Part shown: in pieces, positions 51,865 to 56,176 of the stretch | How positions within the stretch are numbered: the stretch's first letter is position 1 | How the letters are laid out: every line of letters begins with the position of its first letter | Assembly (NCBI GenBank): GCA_964588305.1 | Contig: CAZPOP010000020.1 | Span: forward strand, 1 to 56,176 | DNA from: SM1-73 sp964588305 | GTDB taxonomy: Bacteria; Zixibacteria; MSB-5A5; SM1-73 | Direction: 5' to 3' | DNA length: 56,176 nucleotides | Position numbers and translations under genes: made by a program | Notes under the pieces: generated by a model | Database searches by the model: none | What the model saw: the letters and a program-made list of their open reading frames with translations, nothing else | What the model was told of the DNA's origin: nothing

Positions 51865-51932
51865 CGCTGAGCGAGGATGTTATCATCCTCGCTAACATCT
51901 CTCTTGTGGATGATAACATCCACAAGGAGCAG
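51865..51932. repeat. Direct repeat flanking the YaaW-like gene, right copy
   Basis: GCGAGGATG-TTAT-CATCCTCGC at 51871-51892 and a perfect second stem CTTGTGGATG-ATAA-CATCCACAAG at 51903-51926. It reads through the start region of the YaaW-like gene and stops just short of the yifB stop codon. Confidence 0.75.
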
Positions 51933-51942
51933 AATAGCTATA

Positions 51943-53484
51943 CTAAGTCATCCAAAGATTCCTATCCAAACTCCTGTATTGAATCGCTTCGCTTATGTGC
52001 TGAGGCAAGATATTGGGTGCGTTTTCCAAATCTGCGATCGTGCGGGAAACTTTTAGAATGCGGTCGTAGGCGCGGGCAGAAAGACCTAAGCGCGTGATCG
52101 CCTGCCTCAACAATTCCTTGGAATCATCATCTATAACGCAATATTTTGCGATCTCCTTAGATTCCATATGAGCATTACAGAAGATGCTCTTCTCTTCCTT
52201 GAATCTTTCCAATTGAACTTTTCTTGCCTGGTTTACCCTTTCCCTGATTGCCTCTGAAAGCTCGCCGGTTGCGTGACCGGAGAGTTCTTTGAATTTCACC
52301 GACGGAACTTCTATATGAATGTCTATACGATCCAACAAAGGTCCTGATATTCTCGACATGTACCTCTGGATTTGCAAAGGAGTGCAGGAACAATCATGCG
52401 CGGGGTCACCGTGATAACCGCAGGGACAGGGATTAAGGGCTCCCGCAAGCATGAATTTGGCGGGATAGGTCAATGACATGGACGCACGGGAGATGGTAAC
52501 CCTGCCGTCTTCCATTGGCTGTCTTAAGACCTCTAAAACGTCCTTGTGGAATTCCGGCATCTCATCTAAGAACAAGACTCCATGGTGAGCAAGGCTCACT
52601 TCACCGGGACGAGGGATTCTGCCGCCGCCGATCAAGCCGGCATCGCTTATGGTATGATGAGGCGATCTATAAGGACGCGTGGCTATCAGGGCAGCATCGG
52701 GTGGGAGAAGACCTGCCACCGAATGAATCTTGGTCGTCTCCAAGGCTTCGTCCAAAGTGAGATTGGGCAGGATGCTGGGGAGCCTTCTGGCCAGCATGGT
52801 CTTGCCTGATCCTGGCGGACCGATCAAGATAATGTTGTGTCCACCGGCTGCTGCCACCTCCAGGGCCCGTTTGGCATGCTCCTGCCCTTTCACATCCGAG
52901 AAATCTATGGGATACTTCAACGCTTTCTCGAATACCTCGGATATATCGATCTCAAACGGTTCTATGGTGTCACCATTTTCCAAAAACTCTATGGTCTGAT
53001 TCAAAGACTCCGCCGGATATATGTTTAAACCTTTGGCCATGGCGGCCTCTTTGGCATTCTCTTTGGGCAGAATCATTCCCTTTACGTTGGCACATTCGCG
53101 GGCATAAAGTGCCATGGACAGAGAACCACGAATCGGTCTCAGGCTTCCATCCAGGGAGAGCTCACCTAAGATGACATAATCGTCAAAATTCTCTCTGGCT
53201 GTCTGTCCGGTCGCGGCAATTATACCGATTGCCATAGGAAGGTCAAAAGCGGAACCTTCCTTTCGTACATCTGCCGGCGCAAGATTGATGGTCACCTTTT
53301 TGTTGGGGAAGCGGAAGCCGGAGTTCTTGATGGCAGACATAACCCGTTCCTTGCTCTCCTTCACTGCACCTTCAGGCAACCCTACGGTGGCAAAGGCAGG
53401 AAGCACAGGAGTGATGTCCGCTTCGACTTCGACTATGTAGGCATCTATGCCTAAGACCGCACTGGATAAGACTCGTGCTAACAT
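51943..53484 (-). CDS. comM: YifB/ComM-type Mg-chelatase-like AAA ATPase
   Basis: A 513-residue protein with the Lon-protease-like fold at the N terminus, a central Mg-chelatase ChlI-type AAA domain (Walker A GPPGSGKTMLARRL near residue 220, Walker B VLFLDEMPEF near residue 305) and a YifB C-terminal domain. ComM-type helicases promote branch migration during natural transformation. The length and domain order are standard for the family. ATG at 53484. The gene ends right beside the right-hand direct repeat of the YaaW-like cassette. Confidence 0.93.
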   Translation of the reverse strand: MLARVLSSAVLGIDAYIVEVEADITPVLPAFATVGLPEGAVKESKERVMSAIKNSGFRFPNKKVTINLAPADVRKEGSAFDLPMAIGIIAATGQTARENFDDYVILGELSLDGSLRPIRGSLSMALYARECANVKGMILPKENAKEAAMAKGLNIYPAESLNQTIEFLENGDTIEPFEIDISEVFEKALKYPIDFSDVKGQEHAKRALEVAAAGGHNIILIGPPGSGKTMLARRLPSILPNLTLDEALETTKIHSVAGLLPPDAALIATRPYRSPHHTISDAGLIGGGRIPRPGEVSLAHHGVLFLDEMPEFHKDVLEVLRQPMEDGRVTISRASMSLTYPAKFMLAGALNPCPCGYHGDPAHDCSCTPLQIQRYMSRISGPLLDRIDIHIEVPSVKFKELSGHATGELSEAIRERVNQARKVQLERFKEEKSIFCNAHMESKEIAKYCVIDDDSKELLRQAITRLGLSARAYDRILKVSRTIADLENAPNILPQHISEAIQYRSLDRNLWMT

Positions 53485-53589
53485 GGCATCACAAAGTTAA
53501 ATATTTGAAATTCCAGGTTTGGCAGCCGCCCCGCTTAGTGGAGCGGTCAGAAAACCAGAACATGCACAACCTAAAGGGTGCTGTCCACC

Positions 53590-54429
53590 TTAATATGAAA
53601 ACTCTTTTGAACCATCGGGCTGTAACATCCATTGGATATCAATTCTACGATACCGCACAGAATCTGAGTGAACGTTATATCCACCTCCTGTCTTCCTGCA
53701 TTTGGCATATCTTCCATCTTGAGTTCTCACTACGAAATGACGCATAGTATCTCCGACGCCTACATATGGGACAAAAAGTTCAGAGTAATAGCCTGTATCG
53801 GGCGCACAAGAGATGAAACATAAACCCTCGGGTTCCGCAGGCATTCTGGTTATATTGTCTCCTCGAGTTACAAGAATCTCGTATTCTCCATCATACCAAA
53901 GGTCTGCACTATCCGGAGAGGAGACGTTCGTTCCCTTTGGAAAATTGAATCCTTGACTGGTCGAATCAGAGCCATCAAGGTACCATGCTAAAGAGGTCTT
54001 ACCGCCTGGAAGGAGCTGGATATCTGACACCTGAAAGGTCTTTCCTTTTTCTACTACCACATAGGCTGTGACGCTGTGATAGCTCATAAAGCGGAAAGTA
54101 GGCGAATCAAAAGCACCGATGTTTAGATAGTAATAACCTGGGGGGACATCAGGAAATAGATATTCCCCATTTGGTCTGATATGGCTTATCCTTGTAATTA
54201 TATCATTCAAATAAACCATGGCATTGTGGTAGCTAGGCATTGAAGAAAAATGTAGCCTGGAAAGAAACGCATATTTATTAATATGATCTTCGGGCCGTCC
54301 CCCATAATAGGAGATCTTTCCCTTGACCTCTCCTACTTCCAGGGTCCCCTGAGTGGGGTAATGACATTTGTTTGTCTCACATCCCGCAACCAGGAGCAGA
54401 AATGCTAATAATGATGCTGCCTTTCTCAT
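53590..54429 (-). CDS. Predicted lipoprotein with carboxypeptidase-regulatory-like folds
   Basis: A 279-residue lipoprotein: signal AASLLAFLLLVAGC with Cys17. The body has transthyretin/CarboxypepD_reg-like segments (EVGEVKGKISYYGG, FPDVPPGYYYLNIGAFDSP) and another strand-rich stretch. It probably is an outer-membrane or surface lipoprotein; no enzyme is seen. Start ATG at 54429. Confidence 0.6.
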   Translation of the reverse strand: MRKAASLLAFLLLVAGCETNKCHYPTQGTLEVGEVKGKISYYGGRPEDHINKYAFLSRLHFSSMPSYHNAMVYLNDIITRISHIRPNGEYLFPDVPPGYYYLNIGAFDSPTFRFMSYHSVTAYVVVEKGKTFQVSDIQLLPGGKTSLAWYLDGSDSTSQGFNFPKGTNVSSPDSADLWYDGEYEILVTRGDNITRMPAEPEGLCFISCAPDTGYYSELFVPYVGVGDTMRHFVVRTQDGRYAKCRKTGGGYNVHSDSVRYRRIDIQWMLQPDGSKEFSY

Positions 54430-54575
54430 ATTGGTTTCCTCACGAACTCCATTTCAGCCTACGATCAGAAAACCACGAATATGCCGTCGTGGGGCGGGTA
54501 CGTTCTCCTTACCCCTTCCCCAATGGACAACATTTTTGGAATATAGGATGCCTTACAAACCCAGAGTTTCTTTGC

Positions 54576-55082
54576 TCATATCTCAAATACCCAGGCACAG
54601 TAAAACTCGTCCGGATGATCATCCGGCGGACATGCGATGCAGGTGGTGCGGATGCGTGGATCGATGGCCCGGGCAAACTCACTGTATTCCACAACCCCAA
54701 CCGGCTTACATGGAAAATCCGGAAGTCCTCTTCTCTTGCGGGCAGACTGGACCCGGCAGTCGTTCATCCGAAAGACGAACCGATTTTCGCTCTCCTCTGT
54801 GATCTCCTGTTTGTTCAATCTGGCGTACAGGCGATAGTCCAAAGCTTTTTTTAATCCTTCCAGTCCGCTTCCCTTGAAGATATTGTGCCGTTTCATTATC
54901 CTTTCCGCTTCGATAACGGTGAAAAGTTCCCAAGCTTTCCTATCACAATCTATGGCGGTTTCCATCCCAAATCTCTGCTCCACCGCCTGAAACCACAAGC
55001 CATCGTGTGCCAGCCAATTCTTGGCAAAGTCATCCAGCATGCCGATGAGTTGTTCTCGAGGGAGATCGTCCAGGTTGGTCAT
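54576..55082 (-). CDS. DUF6125 family protein
   Basis: 168 residues, cytoplasmic, with the DUF6125-type sequence NWLAHDGLWFQAVEQRFGME near residue 24, a middle RMNDCRVQSARKRRGLPDFP, and the ending CIACPPDDHPDEFYCAWVFE, in which the cysteines and the DDHP segment could bind metal. ATG at 55082 with AAAGGA upstream is chosen over a frame that stays open to 55169. The family's function is unknown. Confidence 0.8.
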   Translation of the reverse strand: MTNLDDLPREQLIGMLDDFAKNWLAHDGLWFQAVEQRFGMETAIDCDRKAWELFTVIEAERIMKRHNIFKGSGLEGLKKALDYRLYARLNKQEITEESENRFVFRMNDCRVQSARKRRGLPDFPCKPVGVVEYSEFARAIDPRIRTTCIACPPDDHPDEFYCAWVFEI

Positions 55083-55278
55083 ATGTTGTCCTTTCTTGTT
55101 TTTTCTCGGTTCAGGGAATAGACCAGGCAATTCAAAATCTGGGGAGCAAAATGAAAAACTACAATTCAAAAATCAAAATTCGCTCCTAAACTCTCATCAC
55201 ATCTCTTTGATTTTGAATTTTGCACTTTCTTCTTATGTCGGAGCATGTTTTTACCCCTGGCCCAATCCCAATAGGTCA

Positions 55279-55536
55279 TCACTCGGTTACCTTGTAGACC
55301 TTGTCGTGGTCTCGAACGTGATCTTTGACCTTTATTCCGATGGAGTCTCCGGCTTTAACACTCTCGACGTTCTCATGCTCAATCTGCATGGAGTCGACGA
55401 CTTCAGTAAGGTCGGTGGTGTGTCCGTGGATGTGGATGGTATCTCCGACGGAAAGCGTTCCCTGGGTGATTTCGATGGCAGCCACGCCAATTTTGGCGAA
55501 GTATCCCGATACTTTTCCGATTTCCTCCTCAGGCAT
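55279..55536 (-). CDS. Small EF-Tu-domain-2-like (elongation-factor-like) protein
   Basis: 85 residues with one translation-factor beta-barrel: KVSGYFAKIGVAAIEITQGT near residue 8, VGDTIHIHGHTTD and SMQIEHENVESVKAGDSIGI, as in domain 2 of EF-Tu/EF-G. No GTPase domain is present, and the ORF starts with its own ATG. Orphan domain-2-like proteins occur in many archaea and bacteria and are annotated as translation elongation factor-like protein; their role is unknown. Confidence 0.8.
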   Translation of the reverse strand: MPEEEIGKVSGYFAKIGVAAIEITQGTLSVGDTIHIHGHTTDLTEVVDSMQIEHENVESVKAGDSIGIKVKDHVRDHDKVYKVTE

Positions 55537-55720
55537 CTTTTCCCTCCTTTGGTACTGGATGGTTGACAGTTTGAGAATCTAAGGTTTCATTTCGATCCCC
55601 ACATGTTTTTTATCTAAATTAACTCTAATATAAATCCAAAAGACTTGGATGCAAGCGAAAAAATCGCTTTTTTATCCCTACAGCTACGATCTTAGACCGC
55701 ATGGGGATTAACGGAAAGTA

Positions 55721-55748
55721 TTGACAAACTTCATTCTTGTGTTATCTT
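55721..55748 (+). promoter_or_regulatory. Sigma70-type promoter for the C25-like gene
   Basis: TTGACA (55721-55726), a 16-nt spacer and TATCTT (55743-55748), about 85 bp upstream of the start codon. Confidence 0.6.
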
Positions 55749-55835
55749 AATAGAGGAAGAGAGTTGTTTACAGGAGGCCCCCTTCATACTGGTCGTCGAT
55801 GCTGAAACTAAATCCCAAAAACGTAAGGAGACGTT

Positions 55836-56176
55836 ATGAGATTTCACGGCTCAAAGTTGTCGCTGATTGGTTTTACAATCTGTGTATTTGTTCTGAGCGC
55901 CGGTATCGTTTTAGCTCAACAGCACAGATCTGAAGTGTCTTTCTCACAGGCGGAGTTGTCCTTCGAGAGAGTATCCGGTTACGACGCGATCAAGTTGCCG
56001 GGTACACATTTGATGAACAGGATTGGAGAGCCGGCTCTTCCGGTGAGAAATGTCTATGTGGCTTTGCCCCGCGGTGTTCATGTCACAGGTGTTCGGTTGG
56101 CATCGTTTGAGGCCCAGGAGATTTCGGGGACATATCACGTCTATCCGGCCCAGCCTCCCGTGCCTTTGATAAAAGG
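55836..56176 (+). CDS. N-terminal part of a secreted C25-peptidase-like protein
   Basis: 113 visible codons, cut at the right edge. A basic start and the helix LSLIGFTICVFVLSAGIVLA lead to a propeptide-like stretch: SGYDAIKLPGTHLMNRIGEP, then ALPVRNVYVALPRG and YHVYPAQPPVPLIK. This is the pattern of the gingipain/C25 peptidase propeptide that is cleaved to activate the enzyme. The catalytic domain lies outside the window, so the peptidase call is inferred from the prepro region only. ATG at 55836 with AAGGAG upstream. Confidence 0.7.
   Translation, partial: MRFHGSKLSLIGFTICVFVLSAGIVLAQQHRSEVSFSQAELSFERVSGYDAIKLPGTHLMNRIGEPALPVRNVYVALPRGVHVTGVRLASFEAQEISGTYHVYPAQPPVPLIK

Noticed and set aside
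1..56176. tRNA, rRNA, riboswitch, CRISPR array or transposase
   Set aside because: Read on both strands; no convincing cloverleaf, rRNA segment, known riboswitch core, spaced repeat array or transposase motif was seen.

Overview
The window looks like a chromosome segment from an uncultured Gram-negative bacterium of the Fibrobacteres-Chlorobi-Bacteroidetes type. Candidate phylum Zixibacteria or a relative is the best guess, by inference from gene content and not from any marker gene. The grounds are dockerin-tailed secreted proteins, an Omp28-like thioredoxin-fold protein, a DUF6029-like outer-membrane barrel, PEGA repeats, a C25-peptidase-like prepropeptide, an exosortase H system, DUF6125 and an EF-Tu-domain-2-like orphan. 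No rRNA, tRNA, CRISPR array or intact insertion sequence was found. Genes use strong GGAGG-type ribosome sites. TTG and GTG starts are common, and one CTG and one ATC start look probable.

Layout. 0-3 kb (minus): menA-type prenyltransferase (cut by the left edge), TsaC/Sua5, a SPOR lipoprotein and mannose-1-phosphate guanylyltransferase, probably one operon. 3.3-6.5 kb (plus): a HIT hydrolase, an isopropylmalate/homoaconitate dehydratase large subunit with two N-terminal helix-turn-helix units, a block of palindromic repeats, and the small subunit. 6.5-11 kb (minus): a secreted BNR-repeat protein, a remnant of a second leuD 3' end, a large ATPase with TIR-like/deoxyribosyltransferase-like N-terminal domains (candidate defence gene) and a CGGC protein. 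11.8-18 kb (minus): an EamA transporter, a coupled TldD/PmbA pair, RNA 3'-phosphate cyclase and a patatin-like lipase.

18-31 kb (minus): a 2-hydroxyacid/lactate gene set (LarA-type racemase, Ldh2-type dehydrogenase, GlcD, GlcF). It is interrupted by an exosortase H island holding the exosortase, a partner membrane protein and three secreted substrates with nearly identical IPTLxxWG sorting tails. The tails resemble each other at DNA level even past the stop codon.

31.5-40.7 kb: a lipoprotein, a PTS IIA protein, then a plus-strand envelope-redox region: a CLSC mini-protein, a polyferredoxin-like membrane protein, an Omp28-like dockerin protein, a further exosortase-tail protein, a PEGA-thioredoxin lipoprotein, a TlpA protein and a DUF6029 barrel. 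The Omp28-like gene has an in-frame UGA exactly where the first cysteine of CxxC should be. A hairpin begins 11 nt after it. This is the strongest candidate for something new: a secreted selenoprotein with a UxxC centre.

40.8-56.2 kb: glycosyltransferase, TPR membrane protein, zinc-ribbon mini-protein, ABM-like and GNAT proteins, DUF4345-like protein, S9 peptidase, DUF2892, lipoproteins, a BPL_N-type protein, a YaaW-like membrane protein set between direct repeats, the ComM/YifB ATPase, DUF6125, the EF-Tu-domain-2-like protein and the start of a C25-like secreted protein. Small palindromic repeats of several families are scattered throughout the intergenic spaces.
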